The translations under genes were made by a program, and so were the position numbers. Shown piece after piece: positions 28,553-36,478 of a DNA stretch of 64,000 bases. The stretch's first letter is position 1. Each line of letters starts with the position of its first letter. Below the pieces are notes generated by a model, which saw only the letters and a list, made by a program, of their open reading frames with translations, searched no databases and was not told the origin of the DNA. Origin of the DNA: Acinetobacter sp. GTDB taxonomy: Bacteria; Pseudomonadota; Gammaproteobacteria; Pseudomonadales; Moraxellaceae. The stretch is taken from contig JAITLL010000070.1 in NCBI GenBank assembly GCA_031277915.1, positions 49,524 through 113,523 of the forward strand, given 5' to 3'.

Positions 28553-29998
28553 ATGTCTCAGGCGAATGCCACTTCTTTAACCCCTTCACCATCAACAGAA
28601 AATAAGACGAGTGAATCAGGCCAACTTAAAGAGTTTCGCACTCCCCCACACAATTTAGCCATTGAGCAAGCTGTGCTTGCTGCGCTGATGACAGTTGCTG
28701 AATCTTTTGAACAAGTCAGCGATTTACTCAAAGAAAATGATTTTTATGCCACTCGTCATAAATATATTTATCGTGCAATTGAAAAATTAGCACAGGAAAA
28801 TTCCCCATATGACGCAGTTTTAGTCAATGATTGGTTATTAAAACAAAATTTACTCAATGCAATTGGTGGTGAAGAATATTTGATGCAGCTTATGGCTGAT
28901 TCACCGTCAAGTTTTTATAACCTTGAAACTTATGCGACGAAAATTAAAGAATTTTCTACGCTGCGCAGCATGATTAAAGTCAGTACTGAAATTTTACAAA
29001 ATGCTTATGACACAAAAGGTCGTGGTGTGAGTGAAATTTTAGATTTAGCTGAAACCAGTATTTTCTCTTTGGCAGAACAGCATAATAACAATAAGAAAGA
29101 TTCTGGTCCTAAAGCAATTAGCTCTGTAACTGCTGATGTTATTAGCAAACTTGATGAGCTTTCAAAACTCGATGGAAATATTACAGGCTTAACCACAGGC
29201 TTCTTAGAGCTTGATAATAAAACTTCCGGTATGCAAGCTGGTGATTTAATTATTGTCGCAGCACGTCCATCTATGGGTAAAACCACCTTTGCAATGAACT
29301 TGGTTGAAAGCGTCTTGCAATACAATAAGCTTCCTGCTCTCGTATTTTCTATGGAGATGCCAGCTGACTCAATCGCTATGCGTCTTATTTCAGCAATGGG
29401 TAAAGTTCACCAAGGACATTTACGTTCAGGTAACCTAGATGCTGATGAATGGACTAAAGTTACTGGTACCATTCTGCAACTTCAACAAATGCATTTATAT
29501 ATCGATGATTCTTCTGCACTCCCCCCAACCGAACTTCGTGCTCGTGCTCGCCGCGTTGCCAAAATGCATGATGGAAAAATCGGCTGTATCATGGTCGACT
29601 ATTTACAGCTTATGAAAGTTCCAGGTATGGGCGATAACCGTGTGGGTGAGATCTCGGAAATTTCACGTAGCTTAAAAGCATTGGCTAAAGAAATGCAATG
29701 CCCTGTTATTGCACTTTCCCAGCTTAACCGAAGTCTAGAGAACCGTCCAAACAAACGCCCAGTAATGTCTGACTTACGTGAATCCGGTGCGATTGAGCAG
29801 GATGCCGACTTAATCATGTTTATTTATCGTGATGAAGTTTATAACAAAGAATCTAAAGAAGCTGGCACTGCGGAAATTATTATTGGTAAACAACGTAACG
29901 GTCCTATTGGTACTGTCCGTCTTGCCTTTGAAGGTCAATATACTCGATTTAGTAATCTCTCTCCTGAGTATTACAGCCAATATGATGATGAAGAATAA
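28553..29998 (+). CDS. dnaB: Replicative DNA helicase
   Basis: 481 residues. Hexameric helicase that unwinds DNA at the replication fork. A 30-residue flexible N-terminus precedes the N-terminal collar domain (PPHNLAIEQAVLAALM). The RecA-like C-terminal domain carries Walker A ARPSMGKTT, Walker B MVDYLQL and the DLRESGAIEQDADLI motif. No intein is present. The 144-bp gap upstream carries its promoter, after the rplI terminator. Confidence 0.97.
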   Translation: MSQANATSLTPSPSTENKTSESGQLKEFRTPPHNLAIEQAVLAALMTVAESFEQVSDLLKENDFYATRHKYIYRAIEKLAQENSPYDAVLVNDWLLKQNLLNAIGGEEYLMQLMADSPSSFYNLETYATKIKEFSTLRSMIKVSTEILQNAYDTKGRGVSEILDLAETSIFSLAEQHNNNKKDSGPKAISSVTADVISKLDELSKLDGNITGLTTGFLELDNKTSGMQAGDLIIVAARPSMGKTTFAMNLVESVLQYNKLPALVFSMEMPADSIAMRLISAMGKVHQGHLRSGNLDADEWTKVTGTILQLQQMHLYIDDSSALPPTELRARARRVAKMHDGKIGCIMVDYLQLMKVPGMGDNRVGEISEISRSLKALAKEMQCPVIALSQLNRSLENRPNKRPVMSDLRESGAIEQDADLIMFIYRDEVYNKESKEAGTAEIIIGKQRNGPIGTVRLAFEGQYTRFSNLSPEYYSQYDDEE

Positions 29999-30024
29999 GC
30001 TCTATCTCTAGCCCAAAGGAGTAA

Positions 30025-31101
30025 ATGAGGGTGCGTCAAGCAACAGTTTATATTGATCGCCAAGCGCTTCAATATAATTTAAACCGTGTCAAACAACTCG
30101 CAGCAAATTCAAAAATCGTAAGCATGGTCAAAGCCAATGCTTACGGACATGGAGTCAAAGACTGTTTAGCAGCCTTAAATGCCTCAGATGCCTTTGGTGT
30201 CGCCTGTCTACAAGAAGGGCTGGAAATTCGCCAACTTGGATTCAAACAACCCGTTACTTTAATTGAGGGGGTGTTTTCCGAAGATGAAATGCTCATCGCA
30301 ATTGAACAGAAATTTGAATGTATCATTCACCATCAACAACAATTTGAATGGTTAATTAAGCACAAACAAGCCTATATCGCTCAAAATTTAAAAGTATGGG
30401 TTAAGCTTAATAGTGGTATGAACCGCTTAGGTTTTAAAAACCCAGACATTATTGAAGTGATTAAAACCTTAAAGTCTGAGGGCTTTACTTGTGTACTTGC
30501 CATGCATTTTGCAAATGCAGATGTTGATCACCCATTAAATGAACAACAAAAGCAGCAATTTTTACATATTAAACAAGCTTGTGATCCAATTTTAGCTTCT
30601 TGTTGCAATTCAGCTGCTATTTTTAAATGGCCAGAGCTAAATTTCGACTATGTTCGACCAGGAGTTATGCTCTACGGTGCGTCACCTTTTGCAGACAAAA
30701 CAGTACATGAGCTTGATTTAAAACCAGTCATGACGTTCAAAGCAGAAATTATTGCACTAAACCACATTCAAGCTGGTGAACATATTGGTTATGGTTCTAC
30801 TTTTTGCGCTCAACAGGCTATGAATATCGCTATAGTTTCTATTGGTTATGGTGATGGTTATCCACGAGCTTACATTAAGCAAAATTTTGTCGCTGTTGAT
30901 GGCAAACCTTGCCCAGTTGTAGGGCGAGTTAGTATGGATATGATTGCAATTGATGTCACAAATACCCAAGTAAAACTCGGTACTCAAGTTGAACTTTGGG
31001 GTAAACATCGTTTAGTGGATGATGTTGCCGATGCAAATGGCACAATTGGTTATGAATTACTTTGCCGCTTAAGTACCCGACCAGTCCGCCAAAGCACTTA
31101 A
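30025..31101 (+). CDS. alr: Alanine racemase
   Basis: About 358 residues. PLP enzyme converting L- to D-alanine for peptidoglycan. The PLP lysine is in MVKANAYGHG (Lys36), and the GYGDGYPR catalytic region and VGRVSMDMI segment are intact. Start: AAGGAG at 30016-30021 is only three bases from ATG 30025 but nine from GTG 30031, so the protein may begin two codons later. It lies 26 bp after dnaB, and the dnaB-alr order is common in gammaproteobacteria. Confidence 0.95.
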   Translation: MRVRQATVYIDRQALQYNLNRVKQLAANSKIVSMVKANAYGHGVKDCLAALNASDAFGVACLQEGLEIRQLGFKQPVTLIEGVFSEDEMLIAIEQKFECIIHHQQQFEWLIKHKQAYIAQNLKVWVKLNSGMNRLGFKNPDIIEVIKTLKSEGFTCVLAMHFANADVDHPLNEQQKQQFLHIKQACDPILASCCNSAAIFKWPELNFDYVRPGVMLYGASPFADKTVHELDLKPVMTFKAEIIALNHIQAGEHIGYGSTFCAQQAMNIAIVSIGYGDGYPRAYIKQNFVAVDGKPCPVVGRVSMDMIAIDVTNTQVKLGTQVELWGKHRLVDDVADANGTIGYELLCRLSTRPVRQST

Positions 31102-31110
31102 TAATTTAAT

Positions 31111-31142
31111 AAAAAAATCCAAGCTTTTGCTTGGATTTTTTT
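31111..31142. terminator. Bidirectional terminator between alr and the Anbu operon
   Basis: AAAAAAATCCAAGC, TTTT loop, GCTTGGATTTTTTT. It serves both converging transcripts. Confidence 0.92.
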
Positions 31143-31156
31143 ATTTAAAGTAATTT

Positions 31157-31891
31157 TTAACGCCAATAATCATCGGTAGGTTTTGGCATTTCTTGCAGCC
31201 CACGGCGTAAAGTATCTGACCACTGATGGCTTATTTGTGAAAAATAGGCATCATCTTCACTAATTCGCTTACCCATAGGGATTACAAAACTATCTTTAGT
31301 ATAGACTAGTGCATCTAAAGGTAAACCTACTGAAACATTAGAACGCAAAGTCGAGTCAAACGAAATTAAGCTACAGCGCAGTGCATCATCTAACGGCATT
31401 GCATAATATAAAGCACGATCTAAAATAGGCTTACCATATTTACTTTCACCAATTTGAAAGTAAGGCGTATCTGTTGTTGCACAAATAAAATTACCCTGTG
31501 GATAAACATTATAAAGCTGCATATCACCGCCTTTAATTTGTCCACCCACCAAAATACTACAGGCGTAATTCATTTGTTCTTGCGTATCTGAGCTAATATC
31601 CTCTAAAACATTTTTTAAAGTCTTACCAACTAGATCAGCTACTTCAAACATTGTGTTAATGCTATATAAGTTAGGCTCTTGTTGCAAAGTAAGGGCATTT
31701 TGCAAATGCCCAATAACTGCTTGTGTGGTTGCTAAATTACCTGCTGTTTGCAAAGCAATAAACCGCTCACCCGTCACACCAAAAGTATGAAGTTTACGAA
31801 ATACAGAAATATGATCGACCCCTGCATTAGTTCGAGTATCACTTATAAACACCAAACCCTGCTCTAATCTCAGTGCACAACAATAGGTCAT
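31157..31891 (-). CDS. Anbu proteasome-like peptidase
   Basis: 244 residues of the N-terminal-nucleophile fold related to HslV and proteasome beta subunits. Removing Met exposes Thr1 (TYCCALRL); Asp17 (ISDTRTN) and a Lys near position 32 complete the expected site. GEDMQLYN-type proteasome segments appear later as GGDMQLYNVYPQGN. Anbu proteins are known to assemble into open helical or ring-like particles; their natural substrate is not established. Last gene of a four-gene operon with a transglutaminase-like protein, an alpha-E protein and an ATP-grasp, the conserved Anbu neighbourhood. Confidence 0.88.
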   Translation of the reverse strand: MTYCCALRLEQGLVFISDTRTNAGVDHISVFRKLHTFGVTGERFIALQTAGNLATTQAVIGHLQNALTLQQEPNLYSINTMFEVADLVGKTLKNVLEDISSDTQEQMNYACSILVGGQIKGGDMQLYNVYPQGNFICATTDTPYFQIGESKYGKPILDRALYYAMPLDDALRCSLISFDSTLRSNVSVGLPLDALVYTKDSFVIPMGKRISEDDAYFSQISHQWSDTLRRGLQEMPKPTDDYWR

Positions 31892-31907
31892 TTCGCTCTC
31901 TTCACAT

Positions 31908-32687
31908 TCAACAGGCCAACACTTGAACCACAGACATCATATTTTCAACGCCACCCTTTTCTCTCACACCTCTAATCGGTGCAACATCAAGATAGTCTCG
32001 ACCAACAGCAAGATAAATATGATGCATTGGTGTAAACAATTGATTGCTTACATCAAAACAATACCACTGATTATCTAAAAATACCTCCGCCCAAGCGTGA
32101 CTGGCAAGGTGGGGGAAATTATGATCAAATAGATAGCCAGAGACATAACGTGCTGGTAATTGTAACGCACGGCACATAGCAATTAAAACATGTGCATGAT
32201 CTTGACATACCCCCTGTCCTGCATGAAAACACTCTGTAGCAATTGCATGAACAGAGGTACTATCTGGTTGATAAGGCATCTTTTGCAAAATATTTTCGCT
32301 GAGTAAAGCAATATGTTTTCGATCTTTTACCGTTACAATTCTCCGAGCAAAATCCAACATTTCAGCATCATATTTTGTGGCTTCTGTATTTTGAAGAAAT
32401 AGGTTCATAGGTATAGGTACATTTACTCCACCTATTTCTGTATTAAGAAGCTCGACAATCCCTTGTGCCATAAAAGTTAAATGCTGATACTCATAGCGCT
32501 GAGTAGCCGTTAACCAAATATTATTAAAGATATCCCTTTTGAGCGTTTTATCACCAGGCACACTGATTGCCCAATTCAAGACATGCTGATGTAATGATGT
32601 TTGAGGCATCATTTTAATATACTGAATACTGTTTTTAGCAGTTTCAGTATAGTGATAATGCGTTTGATGATTGATCATCAGTTTCAT
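31908..32687 (-). CDS. Transglutaminase-like cysteine peptidase family protein
   Basis: 259 residues. An N-terminal bacterial transglutaminase-like beta domain (LMINHQTHYHYTE) precedes the papain-like core. The triad is visible as Cys161 in GQGVCQDHAHV, His197 in ASHAWAEVF and Asp212 in CFDVSNQ. In these clusters such proteins are thought to cleave or transfer peptide amide bonds; the true reaction is unknown. Two bases separate it from the upstream alpha-E gene and 16 from the downstream Anbu gene, so all are cotranscribed. Confidence 0.9.
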   Translation of the reverse strand: MKLMINHQTHYHYTETAKNSIQYIKMMPQTSLHQHVLNWAISVPGDKTLKRDIFNNIWLTATQRYEYQHLTFMAQGIVELLNTEIGGVNVPIPMNLFLQNTEATKYDAEMLDFARRIVTVKDRKHIALLSENILQKMPYQPDSTSVHAIATECFHAGQGVCQDHAHVLIAMCRALQLPARYVSGYLFDHNFPHLASHAWAEVFLDNQWYCFDVSNQLFTPMHHIYLAVGRDYLDVAPIRGVREKGGVENMMSVVQVLAC

Positions 32688-32689
32688 AA

Positions 32690-33286
32690 TTATGCCTCGA
32701 ACATATATTCCAACTGCTGTGTGAAATTATAGTAACCCTCCCAATTTGGATGATCTTTCAACAATGTCCACACTTCATTTAATTTATCCCACCCTAAGTC
32801 ATTATGTCGTTTGAGTAATTTTTCCAGATCTTGTAAAAGTCCTGTAAGGTCTTGTTGAAAACGTAGTTGTATATCGAATTGTTCTATCTTTTGCCCTAAT
32901 TGCAGAAAGAGTGCAATATCCTCATGTTCAGCACTAAGTATTTGATTACATTTATCTAAAGCCTGATTTAATGAATCAGGATTAGCTTGAATAGACTTAA
33001 TTGCATGATTCAATTCCGCATACGCGCTAGAAGATAATATTCCTCTTAATTCATGTATATTATCTTTGGCAATAGCAAACTGGTTCAGTAACGAATATGT
33101 TTGTTGAGTATCTAACATATAGCAATTCAGTAATTCCGCTTGATCAATAAACAGCCCAAATGCTGATGCAAATTGACTTGCTTTGTCATCATTTGTAAAT
33201 GGCAAGTGTGATACAGCAAATTTAATCCGCATTAAATAACGGCCCAACCAATAAATGTGGTGCGCACTCGAATTGAGTAAAACCAT
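32690..33286 (-). CDS. Alpha-E domain (DUF403) protein
   Basis: 198 helical residues starting MVLLNSSAHHIYWLGRYLMR, the hallmark of the alpha-E family found beside circularly permuted ATP-grasp enzymes. The frame extends to 33328, overlapping the preceding gene. The ATG at 33286 has AGAGGA about seven bases upstream and restores the family start, so it is preferred. It is shorter than the roughly 300 residues I recall for many alpha-E proteins, though it has a full set of helices and no frameshift. Probably a scaffold or partner of the ATP-grasp enzyme. Confidence 0.85.
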   Translation of the reverse strand: MVLLNSSAHHIYWLGRYLMRIKFAVSHLPFTNDDKASQFASAFGLFIDQAELLNCYMLDTQQTYSLLNQFAIAKDNIHELRGILSSSAYAELNHAIKSIQANPDSLNQALDKCNQILSAEHEDIALFLQLGQKIEQFDIQLRFQQDLTGLLQDLEKLLKRHNDLGWDKLNEVWTLLKDHPNWEGYYNFTQQLEYMFEA

Positions 33287-33308
33287 AAATTTCCTCTTTA
33301 ACCAATTA

Positions 33309-34859
33309 TTAGGAATGTAATGTCTCAACGACCCATGTATCTTTAATACCCCCTCCTTGTGAGGAATTTACGACTAAAGATCCTGCCTGCATAGCTACTC
33401 GTGTTAAGCCTCCGGGCACAATTTCAGTACGATAAGGAGAACTCAATACAAACGGTCGTAGGTCAATGTGACGTTCAGCCACTCCTGATGTTGTTAAAGT
33501 CGGTGCAACAGATAAAGCCAATGTTGGCTGTGCAATATATTCATGCGGTGTAGCAATCAGTTTTTTTCTAAATTCATCAATTTCACATGAGCTCGCTTTA
33601 GGTCCAATTAACATGCCATAACCGCCAGACCCCTGAGCCTCTTTAATTACTAATTGGTCAATATGAGTGAGTACATAATCTAAATGTTCTTTTTCTCGAC
33701 ATTGATAAGTAGGTACATTCTTTAAAACTGGTGTTTCTCCCAAATAATACTGAATCATCTGATCAACATATGGATAAATCGATTTATCGTCAGCTACCCC
33801 AGTACCTGGTGCATTGGCAATAACTACATTTTTCTGTAAATAAGCAGACATAAGCCCTGCCACCCCAAGAGCACTATCAGGTCGAAATGTAAGTGGATCT
33901 AAGAAATCGTCATCTAAACGTCGATAAATCACATCAACTTTCTGGCGCCCTCGAATCGTTTTAACAAAAACTTGATCACGTTCTACAAATAAATCTCGGT
34001 TAGTAACCAGTGGTACATCCATTTCACGCGCTAAAAAAGCATGCTCATAATAAGCACTGTTAAAACGTCCTGGCGTTAAGACCACAATAAAGGGTTGATC
34101 AACTTCTGAATTTTCTTGAAGTATTTCTTTTAATAAACTTGGATAATGTTCAATTCCTTGTAAATTATTGGCAGCACAAAGTTCAGGCATGAGTTGTTGA
34201 CTAATATTTCTACTTTCAATCATATATGACACGCCAGAAGGTGTTCTTAGGTTATCTTCTAGTACAAAAAACTCCCCATCACCATCACGAATAATATCTA
34301 TGCCACTAATTTGAGAATAAATTTTACCTTTAAGTGAATGCTTGAGCATATGTGGCTGAAAAGCCTCATGACAAACAATCTGGTTCTCTGGAATTAATTT
34401 CTCCTTCAAAATATGTTGTCCATGATAAATATCATCTAAAAAGTAATTTAAAGCTTTAACTCGCTGCGCACAGCCTGCTGCAATTTTTTCCCATTGTTTT
34501 TTTTCAATTACTCTTGGAATTAAATCAAAAGGGATGGTCCGTTCTGCACCTTCTTTATCACCATATACATTAAAAGTAATGCCATGATAAAGAAAATGTT
34601 GTTTGGCCTGAGCATTTAATTGCTTAAGCTCATCTAAGGTACGAATACTCAACCATTGCTCAATTTTTTTAGAAGCCGCCCCATTTGACGTCACATCATC
34701 TAACATCTCATTAAAAAACTGAGACTTGAGCTGTTCAAATAAATTTGTCTGAACAGAAATACTTTGTATAAATGAAGTCTGGTTGAGTAGTGCATTGGCC
34801 GCTTGGTCTTGTAAAAAATAATCAATATCAGTTTGTAGGTCTTTCTCTTGTTCTGACAT
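33309..34859 (-). CDS. Circularly permuted ATP-grasp (type 2) protein
   Basis: 516 residues. The family hallmarks are HEAFQPHMLKHSLKGKIYSQISGIDIIRDGDGEFFVLEDNLRTPSG around residues 165-215, VDVIYRRLDDDFLDP near 320 and an IKEAQGSGGYGM nucleotide-binding segment near 410 (given here as key residues). ATP-grasp enzymes join a carboxylate to an amine using ATP. In comparative genomics this type is predicted to make a peptide or to tag proteins with one. First gene of the Anbu operon, divergent from a WYL regulator. Confidence 0.88.
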   Translation of the reverse strand: MSEQEKDLQTDIDYFLQDQAANALLNQTSFIQSISVQTNLFEQLKSQFFNEMLDDVTSNGAASKKIEQWLSIRTLDELKQLNAQAKQHFLYHGITFNVYGDKEGAERTIPFDLIPRVIEKKQWEKIAAGCAQRVKALNYFLDDIYHGQHILKEKLIPENQIVCHEAFQPHMLKHSLKGKIYSQISGIDIIRDGDGEFFVLEDNLRTPSGVSYMIESRNISQQLMPELCAANNLQGIEHYPSLLKEILQENSEVDQPFIVVLTPGRFNSAYYEHAFLAREMDVPLVTNRDLFVERDQVFVKTIRGRQKVDVIYRRLDDDFLDPLTFRPDSALGVAGLMSAYLQKNVVIANAPGTGVADDKSIYPYVDQMIQYYLGETPVLKNVPTYQCREKEHLDYVLTHIDQLVIKEAQGSGGYGMLIGPKASSCEIDEFRKKLIATPHEYIAQPTLALSVAPTLTTSGVAERHIDLRPFVLSSPYRTEIVPGGLTRVAMQAGSLVVNSSQGGGIKDTWVVETLHS

Positions 34860-35044
34860 AGCAACCTCGTCTTATCATTTATCTATATTTCATTTTTAAA
34901 TAAGCAATTTCAGTGCCACTTATATATCTATAATACTTATTGGCTTTAATTGTTATAACTGTCTTCTAAATTTTAACATTGATTGTAACGGTAGCCACAA
35001 ACTGAATCTGACAAACTTGCTAAATGTGTAAAGTTTTTTTATTG

Positions 35045-35055
35045 TGGTGTCACCA
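35045..35055. promoter_or_regulatory. Palindrome in the Anbu-WYL divergent promoter region
   Basis: TGGTGTCACCA, an odd-length perfect inverted repeat, lies 30 bases before the WYL gene in the 225-bp divergent region. It is a possible operator for that regulator; short, so uncertain. Confidence 0.3.
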
Positions 35056-35084
35056 AAGCAATTGGATATAGATTTATTACGCTT

Positions 35085-36092
35085 ATGTCTGTAATAGAAA
35101 AAGAAACTTCAAATAGTTTATATCGCCAATGGCAGATTTTATCTCGCCTCCCTACCGGTAAATGGATCGGAACTCGAGAATTACAAGAAATGCTTGAGCG
35201 AGAAGGTATTGAAATCAGTTTAAGGACTATTCAGCGTGATTTAAATCAAATTGCCCAGCGCTTTCCAATTGAAAGCAATAAAGCCGTACCTCAAGGCTGG
35301 CGTTGGCAATCAGATGCTCCAATTCAAAGCCTACCGCATATGACAAGCTCTCAAGCAGTTACCTTTATGATGGTTGAAGAACATCTCAAACATTTACTTC
35401 CACCTAGCCTACTAGATGAAATGGGTCCTTGGTTTGACTTGGCAAAACGCAGTCTATCTACACAGAATAATGTCAGACAATGGATTAATCGTGTACGCAT
35501 TGTGCCAGCAAGTCAGCCGCTTATTCCACCTGTAGTCGATCGGGCCGCTCAACAAGCAATATACGAAGGCTTGCTACAAGACAAACAAATTGAATGTGTA
35601 TATCAAGCTCGTGTAAACCAAGGTGAAGACAAAACTTATATTTTAAATCCACTTGCTTTGGTCCAAAAAGGTGCTGTTATTTATTTAATTTGTACCCGAC
35701 ATGACAAAACTGAAGTGCAAACATTTGCTTTGCACCGTTTCAAATCAGCAAAAGTTTTAGAAAGTCGTGCGCTTCACCCCGTCAATTTTGATATTGATCA
35801 CTATATTGACTCAGGTGCTTTAGGTTTTAGAGTAGATTACAGCCAACCAACCGAATCTATTCAACTCACATTAACTATGACAGAACAAACTGCCAAAACT
35901 TTTTATGAAAGCCAGTTAAGCAAAGATCAGACAATTACTCCGATTGAAGAAAATATTGTCGAAGTTACAGCGACCGTTCCATTTACATCTCAATTAGTAT
36001 GGTGGTTACGAAGTTATGGTAAGAAACTGCTGCATATTGAACCAATTCAAGTACACAATGCTGTACGTGAAATTGAGCCAGATCATAAATAG
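35085..36092 (+). CDS. WYL-domain transcriptional regulator
   Basis: 335 residues. N-terminal winged helix-turn-helix (TRELQEMLEREGIEISLRTI, then QRDLNQIAQRFPIE), a WYL domain in the middle (IECVYQARVNQ, ILNPLALVQKGAVIYLICTR) and a C-terminal WCX-type extension. WYL proteins sense ligands, often nucleic acid or nucleotide species, and regulate stress or defence genes. It is divergent from the Anbu operon and may control it. That is inferred from position only. Confidence 0.87.
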   Translation: MSVIEKETSNSLYRQWQILSRLPTGKWIGTRELQEMLEREGIEISLRTIQRDLNQIAQRFPIESNKAVPQGWRWQSDAPIQSLPHMTSSQAVTFMMVEEHLKHLLPPSLLDEMGPWFDLAKRSLSTQNNVRQWINRVRIVPASQPLIPPVVDRAAQQAIYEGLLQDKQIECVYQARVNQGEDKTYILNPLALVQKGAVIYLICTRHDKTEVQTFALHRFKSAKVLESRALHPVNFDIDHYIDSGALGFRVDYSQPTESIQLTLTMTEQTAKTFYESQLSKDQTITPIEENIVEVTATVPFTSQLVWWLRSYGKKLLHIEPIQVHNAVREIEPDHK

Positions 36093-36103
36093 TAAATAGA
36101 TAT

Positions 36104-36140
36104 AAAAAAAGAGAACCATAAGGTTCTCTTTATATTTTGA
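36104..36140 (+). terminator. Terminator after the WYL gene
   Basis: GAGAACC, ATAA loop, GGTTCTC and a T-rich tail, preceded by seven A. Confidence 0.8.
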
Positions 36141-36141
36141 A

Positions 36142-36304
36142 TTATAGTTGTGTTAATTTTATATTGGCATTTATATTTTTAGTTGTGTTCAGATCAATAT
36201 GCTCTCCCCCACCAAAACTGATCTGCTCTTTTTCTGCGCTATTTTGAACACGAGCATTGGCATGCCATTTCATATCCATTGTAGCGAATTGATTTCATTG
36301 TCAT
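36142..36304 (-). pseudogene. Small protein gene, apparently frameshifted
   Basis: A well-placed start (ATG 36304, AGAGGG eight bases upstream) opens a frame that stops after 21 codons (MTMKSIRYNGYEMACQCS, then CSK). The +1 frame is open from ATG 36279 to a stop at 36142 for 45 codons with natural-looking sequence (MDMKWHANARVQNSAEKE, then QISFGGGEHIDLN) but has no ribosome-binding site of its own. Joining the two would give about 58 residues. Loss of one copy of a GAAAT repeat at the junction (GAAATGAAATGG to GAAATGG) would explain the shift. I recognise no family. Confidence 0.5.
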
Positions 36305-36335
36305 AGTTAAAGCCCTCTTGTTTGAATGTGAGTTC

Positions 36336-36364
36336 AATATAACTGAGCATTTAAAACGTGTGAA
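36336..36364 (-). promoter_or_regulatory. Promoter of the small frameshifted gene
   Basis: On the minus strand TTCACA, 17 bases, TATATT. The predicted transcript start lies about 25 bases before ATG 36304. Confidence 0.5.
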
Positions 36365-36434
36365 ATAAGAAAAAAAGGAAGCGAAATCTATTTTCTTCCT
36401 TAGGAAATTTCCATATATTTTTTGATCAGAAAAC

Positions 36435-36464
36435 AAAAAAGCCCAGTCTTAACTGGGCTTTTTT
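36435..36464 (-). terminator. Terminator downstream of mnmG
   Basis: AAAAAAGCCCAGT, CTTA loop, ACTGGGCTTTTTT, 15 bases after the mnmG stop. Confidence 0.9.
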
Positions 36465-36478
36465 ACGTGCTTAGACAA

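Noticed and set aside
35085-36092. Phage-defence island suggested by the WYL regulator
   Set aside because: No nuclease, helicase or other defence gene is near; neighbours are the Anbu operon and mnmG.
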